Shown piece by piece: positions 1 through 8,178 of a DNA stretch of 64,000 bases. Origin of the DNA: Psychroserpens sp. (lineage in GTDB: Bacteria > Bacteroidota > Bacteroidia > Flavobacteriales > Flavobacteriaceae). Position 1 is the first letter of the stretch; every line of letters begins with the position of its first letter. Both the position numbers and the translations under genes were made by a program. The stretch lies in assembly GCA_017643165.1 (NCBI GenBank), contig JAEPNY010000002.1, positions 500,979-564,978 on the forward strand, read 5' to 3'. The notes below the pieces were generated by a model, which saw only the letters and a program-made list of their open reading frames with translations, made no database searches and was not told the origin of the DNA.

Positions 1-793
1 CTTCAAGACAAAGTTTTCTAATTTGTCTTACTCTTTCTCTTGAAAGGTTAACTTGTTCAGCTATCTCATCTGGCGTAAGTTCTTTTTGATTATTGAATAA
101 CTTCAATGCTCGCTTGACAATAACCGTTTGAGTTTCATTAAAAAGTGCGTTTTGATTTAAGAGAAACTCTGTAAGTTGAAAAATAGATTCTGATTCTAAT
201 ATTTCATTTGGAACCAATGGAATATCGAAAGTTCGTTGTATTAAAAATTTATTTTTTAATGCTATTAAATACTTTTCATCTCTTGTTTGGTTTACTTCAA
301 ATATGAAATCTTTAATAATTGAAATATAAATTTCTATTTCAGGTACACATTTAGCACCAACGTTTTTTATATTTTGAACATTGAAACTTTCAGAGAGTAA
401 AATTTTTTCTGCAAAGTTTTTAACCTTAAGATTGTTTTTTAAATGTAAAGAGATTGCATTTTTACTCCTTACGGATAGGCTATTAGTATTTACAAAAATA
501 AAGCTATTTATTACCTCTCTTTGAACTCTTGTTAAGTTTGAAATTATGCTTTTAAAAGGATTTTCTTCTTTGACTTCAATTTCTTTGTTTTCAAAATATT
601 CGTCTGGGTATTTATTACATATCTCAATGAGTTCTTCATTTGATTTTCTACCACAATTACGAAGTTTTTCGAAGGATTTATTTTTGTAATAATACCTCTT
701 TAAATCAGATATAGAGTTTAATTCGTTGTATTTGCAAACGTGGTATGACCTAACACTTATTTCTTCCTTTTTATAGATTTCGTCAATTGTCAT
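1..793 (-). CDS. alpha-CTD-like / sigma-region-4-like DNA-binding protein (partial)
   Basis: An open frame starts at the ATG at 793-791 and runs off the left edge, giving 264 visible residues with no stop. Two helix-hairpin-helix modules resembling the RNA polymerase alpha C-terminal domain are visible: residues 11-59 (SVRSY...LRNCGRKSNEEL) and 106-158 (LSVRSKNAI...IKNVGAKCVPEI). They are followed at about 238-262 by a helix-turn-helix like sigma factor region 4 (LTPDEIAEQVNLSRERVRQI). The protein probably binds DNA or RNA polymerase, but this is inferred from motif resemblance only. It is very AT-rich and sits next to an intergenic stem-loop, which suggests an accessory gene. The C-terminus is outside the window. 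Confidence 0.75.
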   Translation of the reverse strand, partial: MTIDEIYKKEEISVRSYHVCKYNELNSISDLKRYYYKNKSFEKLRNCGRKSNEELIEICNKYPDEYFENKEIEVKEENPFKSIISNLTRVQREVINSFIFVNTNSLSVRSKNAISLHLKNNLKVKNFAEKILLSESFNVQNIKNVGAKCVPEIEIYISIIKDFIFEVNQTRDEKYLIALKNKFLIQRTFDIPLVPNEILESESIFQLTEFLLNQNALFNETQTVIVKRALKLFNNQKELTPDEIAEQVNLSRERVRQIRKLCLE

Positions 794-880
794 TCTTTTT
801 GCAAATCAGTTTTTTTTAATAAGTTTCTAAAATACAGATATTTTACTTATTCAATTTACGGTTCTCCTCATTTCTTTCGA

Positions 881-998
881 GCGTTGGCTAAAAACAGCTC
901 TTTTGGTTTTTTCAGCGTTGGCTTTTGTGTCGGCAAAAAACCAAATGTGCTGTTTGTGCGGCTGGTTTCAGCTTGCTTACAACTGGTTATATGCGCAC
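881..998. repeat. intergenic inverted repeat (attC-like or transcript hairpin)
   Basis: The arms 893-912 and 935-954 pair as a long stem: AACAGC with GCTGTT, a symmetric 4-nt internal bulge, then TTGGTTTTTT with AAAAAACCAA, leaving a 22-nt loop. The 9-mer GCGTTGGCT occurs at 881-889 and again at 915-923. The right flank (about 958-998) holds ACAACTGGTTATATGCGC-type sequence. The overall look resembles the imperfect hairpins found between accessory genes in Bacteroidota, but it does not match the strict integron attC core. The rest of the 794-1134 gap is AT-rich with nothing else recognised. Confidence 0.5.
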
Positions 999-1134
999 TT
1001 TAATTCCTATTTATGATCACTTATGACCCAAAAAAACAGGAGTTTTAGGTAGCGATTATAAAACTACTGAATATACCTACAACAATCAATAGGTATTTCT
1101 ACCTAATTAACACAAAGATTTTAATAGTTTACCT

Positions 1135-1485
1135 TTATTTAGCCAAAGAGCTCAGTTGTTTCCCCAGCAAGGCTGCTACACCAGCAGCCAAACCGCCTAC
1201 TACACCTGTGACAAATATTAAAAGGTATTCATTACCACCTAAAGGTAAGAGCTCTGCTATTTTCTTAGACAGGGTAAAATCATTTTGGCTGGCACCAACA
1301 TAGGCAAAAACCGACCAGAAAAAAAAGATAGCCAAAAAGGGCACGAAAAATACAGATGCCTTTTTTAAACTAAAGAATAAGGACGAGACAAATCCAGCGA
1401 CCATTACCGACCACCAGGGTAAGAATTGGGATAGGATCAAGGCGATAATGATCGTAACTATAAAATTGATAAGTTTAGCTTTCAT
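1135..1485 (-). CDS. small four-helix membrane protein, unknown function
   Basis: A 116-residue protein with four predicted membrane segments (roughly residues 5-22, 24-40, 44-64 and 87-108) and a short basic C-terminus. Its ATG lies one base after the stop of the upstream acylase gene, so the two are almost certainly co-transcribed. I do not recognise a family. The link to the acylase is positional only. Confidence 0.75.
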   Translation of the reverse strand: MKAKLINFIVTIIIALILSQFLPWWSVMVAGFVSSLFFSLKKASVFFVPFLAIFFFWSVFAYVGASQNDFTLSKKIAELLPLGGNEYLLIFVTGVVGGLAAGVAALLGKQLSSLAK

Positions 1486-1486
1486 A

Positions 1487-3904
1487 TTAGTTGTTTGGTG
1501 TTAGGGTTTGTGAGGCCATAATGCCGTCATTAGCTTCATTAGATGGCATAAAATTTAAACTGTGGTACTTGCCAGCCGCCCAATCGTCAATAAAATTATC
1601 GTAGTACTTCGAGCCTGGATTTCCAGATTGGCCGCCTGGATAAATACCCAAAGCTTTCGGTGGTGAACTCAACTCCACGATCATACGCCATGAGGGTCCG
1701 TGAGTTTGTGACATGGCATTCACGGTATTGCCGTCGCCACCAATCGGCAATTCAAATCGTGAAAAGGCTGGAATGCCTTGTAATAAGTGCCCAACATATG
1801 TCGCTTTATAGGCTTGGTAATTATAGTCACCATTTTCAGCTTTCCATTCATTTAAACTTTCTACAGCCTCTTTAAAACTTAAGACAAACAGATCCTGAGC
1901 GGTTTCTGTTTCTGGCGTTTCCTTGATGTCCATAAATTCATCATTAGGCATCGTAGTGAGCATTTCAATCGTACGATAGGTGAACGGTGAGTCCAGCGCC
2001 ACATCTTTTTGCGCTGCATACTCATCCCATACTTTCCAGTATAGTTTTGGCCACCAGTTCATCCAGATGCTTGGCGCCACACCATCAATGTCATTGTAGA
2101 AGTCCCAGTTGCGAATCTGGTCGTAAACTTCTTGTTCTTCAGTAGTCAACTCCACGGTATCCATATGCTCAAACACATAAGGCAGTAATTCCGAAGCCTT
2201 TAAATTAAAGGTATTGTTCTGTAAAGCTTTAAAGTCCTCCTTAGAGAATTTATCCTTTGATCTGAAGAAGTTATTAATAACCCGACTGCGATAGGTATCG
2301 TAGCCATCATTCATCACATAGAAGGGATAAGTTTCATCGGTTGGATGCTGATTGGCTGAACTCACAAATCCGCGCTCGGGATTCTTCGTATGGGCATTAA
2401 ACTCTTGTGGAATGAATCCTTGCCAATCGTGATCTGGATTTGAACCATCCATCAAGAATTTTCCTTGTCCTTCCCACTTATTAGGAAACTTACCTTGTAT
2501 CCACAAAGCAATATCGCCTTCAGCAGAGGCGAAGACAAAGTTTTGCGCAGGTGCCACATAAGGTTTAATTGCATTTTTATAGTCCTCGTAGTTTTTCGCG
2601 CGATTTAAGTTCAAAAACGGACTCTGACAATCGCCACCTAAATGACCAATCCATTTCATCGCATAACCCGAGAGTTCAGAATCACCACTAAAATTGTGAT
2701 CGTAAACAACAGGACCGTGATGCGTGTATAATACGGTATCTATTACCGTTTTCGCACCTTTAACCTTGATCTCTTCTATACGTGCTGTCGTTTCACGATA
2801 GCCATCACCATACTTGTATTCGGTGCGACTTTCATCTTTAAAATCAATCTTATACCAATCCAATAGATCGCGCGTTGCATTGGTCACACCCCAAGCAATA
2901 TTTTCATTCCATCCGGAGATCACGCCTAAGGCGCCTGGTAGTGTTACACCCATTGCAGAATACTCAGGTGTGCTTAATTGCATCACATACCAGATAGAAG
3001 GGAGGTTTAAGGTCAAATGCGGATCATTTGCCAACATTGGGTTTCCAGTTGCCGATTTTGCAGCAGAGATTGCCCAGTTGTTACTACCATTATTAGGATG
3101 TGGTTTTGGTAAGGTTTCAGCAATCGTATCTAAAGGTAATTCACTTGCTGGTATCGCAGTTTGTTCCGCAGTGATAAAACTCCAGTCGGTGTCTTTAGGA
3201 ATCACGGGATCGGTAGTATCAAAGAAATCTGGATATAGCTTATCAAAGTTTTCCTTTCCGAAAATACGCAAGGCATTGGTATATTCCAGATCATGTTCTC
3301 TAGAGGCTAAGGTCTTGGTCATGTACATTAAAAGCAAAGCGGTCTTTTGCATCGACCAACCTTCAGGTTTATAATCCAGTAATTTGAATTCCACAGGAAT
3401 ATCTGCTTCGTCTAGACTATTCACATAGGCATTCACACCATCACTATATGCTTGTAAAAAGTTCATGGCGTCAGTATTTGCTTTCATACCTTCCAATGCA
3501 CGTTCAGCACCATAGACCATGCCTAATCGACGCTGACGTTTATCGTAATCAATGGCACCTTCACCAACAATTTCCGAAAGTCGTCCTGCTGCCGCATGCG
3601 TTTGAAATTCCATTTGCCATAAACGATGCTGTGCTGTGACATAACCTTGTGCGAAGTACAGATCGTTATCATTTTCCGCAAAAATATGTGGGATTAAATG
3701 TTCGTCATAATGGATCGTCACTGGTGCTGTGAGTCCGTCGAGCGCCAGTTCACCAGTGATGTTTTCACCAGTATCATTTTGCCAAACACCATTAACAGGA
3801 TCTAAAAATTTTCCAACAGGAGGTATGCTGCCCAGTTTGGTATTGAGCACAAAAAACACAGCTAAGGTGAGAACCAAAGTTGTGATTAGTTTCAAATATT
3901 TCAT
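1487..3904 (-). CDS. penicillin acylase family protein (Ntn hydrolase)
   Basis: An 805-residue protein with an N-terminal hydrophobic export segment (about 5-20) and the two-part layout of penicillin G acylase / AHL acylase precursors. The mature beta-chain N-terminus is expected at the Ser of NNGSNNWA (Ser274). It is followed by the family's conserved NDPHL and by GWNENIAWGVTN. The family autocleaves before this Ser, which then acts as the nucleophile in amide hydrolysis. Length fits the family. The substrate (beta-lactam side chains, acyl-homoserine lactones or other acyl amides) cannot be told from sequence. It is followed at one base by a small membrane protein gene. Confidence 0.9.
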   Translation of the reverse strand: MKYLKLITTLVLTLAVFFVLNTKLGSIPPVGKFLDPVNGVWQNDTGENITGELALDGLTAPVTIHYDEHLIPHIFAENDNDLYFAQGYVTAQHRLWQMEFQTHAAAGRLSEIVGEGAIDYDKRQRRLGMVYGAERALEGMKANTDAMNFLQAYSDGVNAYVNSLDEADIPVEFKLLDYKPEGWSMQKTALLLMYMTKTLASREHDLEYTNALRIFGKENFDKLYPDFFDTTDPVIPKDTDWSFITAEQTAIPASELPLDTIAETLPKPHPNNGSNNWAISAAKSATGNPMLANDPHLTLNLPSIWYVMQLSTPEYSAMGVTLPGALGVISGWNENIAWGVTNATRDLLDWYKIDFKDESRTEYKYGDGYRETTARIEEIKVKGAKTVIDTVLYTHHGPVVYDHNFSGDSELSGYAMKWIGHLGGDCQSPFLNLNRAKNYEDYKNAIKPYVAPAQNFVFASAEGDIALWIQGKFPNKWEGQGKFLMDGSNPDHDWQGFIPQEFNAHTKNPERGFVSSANQHPTDETYPFYVMNDGYDTYRSRVINNFFRSKDKFSKEDFKALQNNTFNLKASELLPYVFEHMDTVELTTEEQEVYDQIRNWDFYNDIDGVAPSIWMNWWPKLYWKVWDEYAAQKDVALDSPFTYRTIEMLTTMPNDEFMDIKETPETETAQDLFVLSFKEAVESLNEWKAENGDYNYQAYKATYVGHLLQGIPAFSRFELPIGGDGNTVNAMSQTHGPSWRMIVELSSPPKALGIYPGGQSGNPGSKYYDNFIDDWAAGKYHSLNFMPSNEANDGIMASQTLTPNN

Positions 3905-3962
3905 AGAGGAGATTGTTTTGAGGCTTGAAATTACAAAACAATTTCGAGAATTCTAAGATTCT

Positions 3963-4337
3963 TTATGAGCGTTTATAAACAGCCTGATCGATGATCCAAA
4001 AACCAATGCACTCATTAGAATCTGCCATTAAGCATAAGCTATAGAATTGTTCGTCTATGGCTGGTTTTATGATATAACTAAGTTCAACAGCATCAGAACC
4101 ATCTGCTTTCGCAATGCGAATACGACATTCAGATAAGCGTTCCCATATAATTGCAATTTCGGTGTATGGTGTTTTTCCGTTTACCTTATCCATAATTCCA
4201 AAAGTGCCTGTACCATCGGTATTGAATTTCAGGGTATAGCCTTGATCTACTTTAAAGTGATTTATACCATGTGTTTCCCAGTTGCCAAGGAGTTCATCTT
4301 TCGGAGTAGTGGAGAAGATGTGTTTCAACCAGTTCAT
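3963..4337 (-). CDS. lipocalin-like small protein, unknown function
   Basis: I take the ATG at 4337, which lies 4 bases after the stop of the upstream DUF721 gene. The frame extends further upstream, but those codons overlap that gene. The product is 124 residues with no signal peptide. It has an early LLGNWETHG motif and then alternating beta-strand pattern with FNTDGTGTFG, resembling small lipocalin-like domains. Function is unknown. Its place at the end of a recF-dciA group suggests co-transcription but not a role in replication. Confidence 0.7.
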   Translation of the reverse strand: MNWLKHIFSTTPKDELLGNWETHGINHFKVDQGYTLKFNTDGTGTFGIMDKVNGKTPYTEIAIIWERLSECRIRIAKADGSDAVELSYIIKPAIDEQFYSLCLMADSNECIGFWIIDQAVYKRS

Positions 4338-4341
4338 TGTA

Positions 4342-4638
4342 TTAGCGCAGCACCAATTTTTTGACCACGTCTTTACCAACCGATTCGTTTAGCATATCGA
4401 TGATTTTCTGTTTTCCGTAGCTCAATTCTTCTCGAAGTACGCTTGATGTTAAAGAGACATATAGGGTGTCTCTATCAAGTTTGACATCTGTTGTGTAGTT
4501 ATTGACGCCATTGCCCATCATATTGGCCCAAGCCTCTCTGATGTTAACTTTGTCGAGTCCGGTTTGCAGGTTGTTTGCCTCAACGAATTCCTTGAGAATA
4601 TCACTGATGGGCTGATTATCGTTATAACGCTTTTTCAT
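4342..4638 (-). CDS. DUF721 / DciA-like protein
   Basis: A 98-residue protein matching the small DUF721 family: N-terminal helix with ISDILKEFVE, central IREAWANMMG (the W-x-x-xxG core), a beta stretch with DRDTLYVSLTSSVLREEL, and C-terminal VGKDVVKKLVLR. DciA proteins of this family load or recruit the replicative helicase DnaB in bacteria without DnaC. That role is known for the family and inferred here. Location just downstream of recF fits a replication/repair context. Confidence 0.85.
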   Translation of the reverse strand: MKKRYNDNQPISDILKEFVEANNLQTGLDKVNIREAWANMMGNGVNNYTTDVKLDRDTLYVSLTSSVLREELSYGKQKIIDMLNESVGKDVVKKLVLR

Positions 4639-4656
4639 TTGGGTTCTTTTTCTGAA

Positions 4657-5079
4657 TCACTCCAGATCAAGATCTAGAGGTTCATAGCGTCTATAAAGAT
4701 ACATAACATTATTGGCATTTACTACAACCATATTTTTTTCTGTGGCACCAATAATGGTCTCTTTCCATTCAGAATAAGGGGTTTTGTAGTACACATTCAG
4801 ACTGTCATTTTCTATCTTTAATTCGAATGATTCCACACTCAAGGAGGATTCAAAATTCCCAAGTAAATTTGGTTTCATCTTACGACGAATGCCATTCAAA
4901 CTATCCGTAAACTGAATGAAATCGATGGTATTGCTGAAGGTGTATTCTTTTTTAAGTCCGTCGCTCGTCGTCACAGCCTCAATCTCCCAATAGCCTTCTA
5001 CATGTTCTATATAAACCGAAGGATCATTGGAACAACTAAAGCATAATACAAGAACTAAAGCGTATAAAAGTCGTTTCAT
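4657..5079 (-). CDS. lipocalin-like lipoprotein, unknown function
   Basis: A 140-residue protein with an N-terminal lipoprotein signal: hydrophobic stretch 4-13 followed by a lipobox ending in FSC at Cys16. The mature part begins with EGYWEIEAV and is strand-rich, resembling lipocalin-like domains of small Bacteroidota lipoproteins. The start codon overlaps the recF stop by four bases (ATGA type), so translation is probably coupled to recF. Function not recognised. Confidence 0.75.
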   Translation of the reverse strand: MKRLLYALVLVLCFSCSNDPSVYIEHVEGYWEIEAVTTSDGLKKEYTFSNTIDFIQFTDSLNGIRRKMKPNLLGNFESSLSVESFELKIENDSLNVYYKTPYSEWKETIIGATEKNMVVVNANNVMYLYRRYEPLDLDLE

Positions 5080-6155
5080 AGTTTAAAGAGTTTGTAGGAT
5101 TGGTGGATCTGTTTTACAACGGCTTCGGTACGATCGGCATGCGTATCACTAATGAATAGTTGTCCGAAATTCTCATTATCCACCAAACTGATAATTTGCG
5201 CCACTCGGTTTTCATCTAATTTATCAAAAATATCATCAAGTAATAGAAGAGGTGTGACACCACTTTGGTCTTTGATAAAATCGAATTGCGCCAATTTTAA
5301 TGCGATCAAAAATGATTTCTGCTGACCTTGACTTCCAAATTTCTTAATAGGATAGTCACCTATTTGAAAGATGAGATCATCCTTATGTATTCCAACACTA
5401 GTATACTGTAATGCCTTGTCCTTGTTTACGTTCAAGCGTAATAGCTCATCGAGATCACCATCGTACAGATCACTCTTATAAGTGATATTTACTGATTCAT
5501 TATCATTAGAAATAGCCTTGTAACGTTCTTTGAAGATCGGAATAAAGGTCTTTAGAAATGCATCTCGTGTTTTAAAGATTTCGGCACCATAGGTATGCAA
5601 TTGCTCATTATAAACTTCTAGCTGCGCATTATTAAACGTATTATTGAGTGCGAAATATTTGAGTAACGCATTTCTCTGAGATAGAACTTTATTGTAATTG
5701 ATCAAATTATTCAGATAGCCTTTATCGCTTTGCGAGATCACACTATCGATAAACTTTCGGCGTACGTCAGAACCTTCAATGATGAGATCACGATCGGCAG
5801 GAGAGATGATTACTAGCGGAATAAACCCAATATGATCACTAAACTTTTCATAGGCTTTCGCATTGCGCTTGATCACTTTCTTTTGACCACGTTTAAGGGA
5901 GACAATTACCTTTTCCGTTTTATCATTTTTAGTTAGGACACCATCCACTACAAAGAACTCCTGATTATGTCTAATATTTTGGGTAGCTACAGGGTTAAAG
6001 TAACTCTTTCCGAAGGCCAAATGATAGATAGCGTCTAAAACGTTCGTTTTTCCAACGCCATTGGCACCAACAAAACAGTTGATCTTAGTATCAAATTCAA
6101 AATCTTGACTTTCAAAATTCTTATAATTAACTAAGCTTAACGTGTTTAAAATCAT
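5076..6155 (-). CDS. recF: DNA replication and repair protein RecF
   Basis: An SMC-like ATPase that helps RecOR load RecA at single-strand gaps. The Walker A motif GANGVGKTN lies at about residues 30-37, the signature [18 protein letters not shown] is in the C-terminal half, and Walker B is [14 protein letters not shown] choose the ATG at 6155 (359 residues), because the family begins with a short strand such as [14 protein letters not shown]. The upstream ATG at 6197 would add 14 unusual residues. It heads a minus-strand group with a lipoprotein, DUF721 and a lipocalin-like protein, and is divergent from the TPR gene at 6277. Confidence 0.95.
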   Translation of the reverse strand: MILNTLSLVNYKNFESQDFEFDTKINCFVGANGVGKTNVLDAIYHLAFGKSYFNPVATQNIRHNQEFFVVDGVLTKNDKTEKVIVSLKRGQKKVIKRNAKAYEKFSDHIGFIPLVIISPADRDLIIEGSDVRRKFIDSVISQSDKGYLNNLINYNKVLSQRNALLKYFALNNTFNNAQLEVYNEQLHTYGAEIFKTRDAFLKTFIPIFKERYKAISNDNESVNITYKSDLYDGDLDELLRLNVNKDKALQYTSVGIHKDDLIFQIGDYPIKKFGSQGQQKSFLIALKLAQFDFIKDQSGVTPLLLLDDIFDKLDENRVAQIISLVDNENFGQLFISDTHADRTEAVVKQIHQSYKLFKL

Positions 6156-6249
6156 AAATCTATTAGGAATATTCTTAATCTGGTTGGCCTTATTCAAAGC
6201 GGAAGTAAAAATAACAAATAATTTACCTTTTAAATCCCAATAAAAATTT

Positions 6250-6257
6250 TATTTTTG
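6250..6257 (+). promoter_or_regulatory. Bacteroidota-type -7 promoter element (TATTTTTG)
   Basis: TATTTTTG matches the Bacteroidota -7 consensus TAnnTTTG and lies 20 bases before the ATG of the TPR gene at 6277. A T-rich stretch near 6228-6231 is at about the right distance for a weak -33 element. Assignment is by motif only. Confidence 0.55.
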
Positions 6258-6276
6258 CGGGCACAAATAGAGAATT

Positions 6277-7044
6277 ATGGCAACATATAAGAAAAGAGGC
6301 TACAAACCGAAAAACGTAAAAGAAAAGGTTGAAAAGATCGAAGAAGGATCAACTACTGCTGAAGTATTTAACACCCTTGACGAGAGTGCTAATAAAGCAG
6401 AGGACTTCGTAGCGAAGAATCAGAAAGCGATCTTCGGATTGATTGCAATTGTAGCTGTTGTAATTTTAGGATATTTAGGATACGATCGTTTTATTGCTGA
6501 ACCTAAAGCTGAGGAAGCGATGAACGAAATGTATACAGCTCAAAAGTTTTTTGACGAAGCTGTTAACGCTACACAAAACCAAGATTCATTATATACATTA
6601 GCGATCAATGGTGGTGAAGGTAAGTATGGCATGGTAGACATCGTAAACGAATACGGAAGTACACCTGCTGGTAACCTTGCGAACTACTACGCTGGAATGT
6701 CGTATTTAAATCTTAAAGATTATACGAATGCGGTAAAGTATCTAAGTGCTTTTGATACGAATGACGCTGTATTAGGTCCGATTGCAAAAGGTGGTGTAGG
6801 TGATGCATTCGTCCAATTAAACCAATTGGAAGATGCCTTAGGTTATTACGAAGAAGCGATCCAAGCTTCTACAAATGAATACACAACGCCTTTATACTTA
6901 ATGAAAGCTGCAGGTGTTGCTGAAACTTTAGGAAATTCAACTAAAGCATTAGAATACTACAAACGTGTGAAAGCTGAGTTCAGTGAATCTGACCAAGCAA
7001 AAAATATTGATGCCTTTATTGGGCGCGCAGAAGCAGGCAACTAA
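6277..7044 (+). CDS. YfgM-like TPR membrane protein
   Basis: A 255-residue protein with a basic cytoplasmic N-terminus, one membrane segment at about 49-68 (AIFGLIAIVAVVILGYLGY) and a C-terminal tetratricopeptide region (for example NYYAGMSYLNLKDYTNAVKYL and AKGGVGDAFVQLNQLEDALG). This architecture is that of YfgM/YbgF-like proteins, which in other bacteria assist the SecYEG translocon or envelope folding. The role here is inferred. The stop codon is one base before the ribH start, so the two are co-transcribed. Confidence 0.85.
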   Translation: MATYKKRGYKPKNVKEKVEKIEEGSTTAEVFNTLDESANKAEDFVAKNQKAIFGLIAIVAVVILGYLGYDRFIAEPKAEEAMNEMYTAQKFFDEAVNATQNQDSLYTLAINGGEGKYGMVDIVNEYGSTPAGNLANYYAGMSYLNLKDYTNAVKYLSAFDTNDAVLGPIAKGGVGDAFVQLNQLEDALGYYEEAIQASTNEYTTPLYLMKAAGVAETLGNSTKALEYYKRVKAEFSESDQAKNIDAFIGRAEAGN

Positions 7045-7045
7045 T

Positions 7046-7531
7046 ATGGCAACTGCAAATCACAATTTATCACATTACGATAAGAACACAATCCCAGACG
7101 CGAAGCAATATCGGTTTGGGATTGTTGTTTCTGAATGGAATGATACCATAACAAATGGTCTGTATCAAGGTGCGTATGATGCTTTAATAGATTGTGGTGC
7201 TTTACCTGAGAATGTCCTGAAATGGGATGTGCCTGGTAGTTTTGAATTGATCTACGGTTGTAAGCATATGATCAACCATCAAGTGGATGCAGTAATTGCT
7301 ATTGGTTGTGTCATTCAAGGGGAGACCAAACATTTCGATTTTGTTTGTGAAGGCGTTACACAAGGTATTAAAGATCTTAATGTCCAAACTGAAACACCAG
7401 TGATCTTCTGTGTTCTTACTGACAATACGATGCAACAGTCTATTGATCGTTCAGGAGGTAAGCTAGGAAATAAAGGAACTGAGGCAGCGATAGCTGCGAT
7501 CAAAATGGCAGATCTTCGTCGTCAGAAGTAA
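7046..7531 (+). CDS. ribH: 6,7-dimethyl-8-ribityllumazine synthase
   Basis: Catalyses the penultimate step of riboflavin synthesis, joining 5-amino-6-ribitylaminouracil with 3,4-dihydroxy-2-butanone 4-phosphate. The 161-residue protein shows family motifs: FGIVVSEWN, the substrate site VPGSFELIYG, AIGCVIQGETKHFDFVC with the catalytic-type His, and GNKGTEAA near the end. I start it at the ATG at 7046, one base after the upstream stop, rather than at an earlier ATG inside the TPR gene. No other rib gene is adjacent. Confidence 0.95.
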   Translation: MATANHNLSHYDKNTIPDAKQYRFGIVVSEWNDTITNGLYQGAYDALIDCGALPENVLKWDVPGSFELIYGCKHMINHQVDAVIAIGCVIQGETKHFDFVCEGVTQGIKDLNVQTETPVIFCVLTDNTMQQSIDRSGGKLGNKGTEAAIAAIKMADLRRQK

Positions 7532-7646
7532 AATTAAGACTTCAATTAAATCATTATTGTTGTTAACAATTTTTAGGACTTGTAAGCGCAATGTTCCTCC
7601 TAAATTCTGTACTTTTGAGATATATCAAGTATAATTATTATTTAGC

Positions 7647-7859
7647 TTGTTTAGTAATAGAAGAAATAAACGATTTAAATATAAATCTCGTCTCAAAGAT
7701 TCTGATGGTAAATCTATTGATGATATAGAATCTAAGTGGGATGAACTCCGAAATAACACAAAGCGCAGAGGGAATATATTAACGTCATTACCAGTATTAA
7801 TAGCTTTTCTGGCATTGCTTTTGATATTAATGTATGTACTTAATAGTTATATCAAATAG
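7647..7859 (+). CDS. small C-terminally anchored membrane protein
   Basis: A 70-residue protein starting at TTG, with a strongly basic N-terminus (SNRRNKRFKYKSR), an acidic middle and a C-terminal membrane helix (about 46-67). No in-frame ATG fits, and the TTG start is uncertain. It resembles the next gene in layout: basic N-terminus with aromatic residues, then one C-terminal helix. The two may be diverged copies. Function unknown. Confidence 0.6.
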   Translation: MFSNRRNKRFKYKSRLKDSDGKSIDDIESKWDELRNNTKRRGNILTSLPVLIAFLALLLILMYVLNSYIK

Positions 7860-7866
7860 TTGAAAG

Positions 7867-8178
7867 ATGGGACCAATAAAATTTACTTTAATAAAACGAC
7901 TACCAAAGAATAAGCGGTATAATTACTCACCAATTTATTATAAAGGTAAAAAAGTCAAAGATGTAGATTTATCTCAATATCAAACGAAATTTGATGCTTA
8001 TGCAGATGTCTATAACGACAGTGATTTTTCAGGACAATGGCACGAAACGAGATTAAAATCTAGAAATCGAGGAAACTCAGGATTTAATAGAACAATATTA
8101 ATACTGATCGCTTTATTCGTTTTAATATTTCTCTTTATTATCGATTTTGACTTATCCATTTTTTCCTTAGATCGCTAA
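7867..8178 (+). CDS. small membrane protein of the ribH-mutL interval
   Basis: A 103-residue protein with basic N-terminus, motif RYNYSPIYY and a C-terminal membrane helix ending in FLFIIDFDLSIF. Proteins of this kind lie between ribH and mutL in flavobacteria and are sometimes labelled riboflavin synthase subunit beta. Nothing in the sequence supports an enzyme: it lacks the lumazine-binding repeats, and the label appears to come from position. The stop overlaps the mutL start by one base, implying co-transcription with mutL. Confidence 0.75.
   Translation: MGPIKFTLIKRLPKNKRYNYSPIYYKGKKVKDVDLSQYQTKFDAYADVYNDSDFSGQWHETRLKSRNRGNSGFNRTILILIALFVLIFLFIIDFDLSIFSLDR

Noticed and set aside
2814-3374. 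Plus-strand frame of 186 codons opposite the acylase gene
   Set aside because: It is a shadow of a clearly coding minus-strand gene and has no recognisable family.
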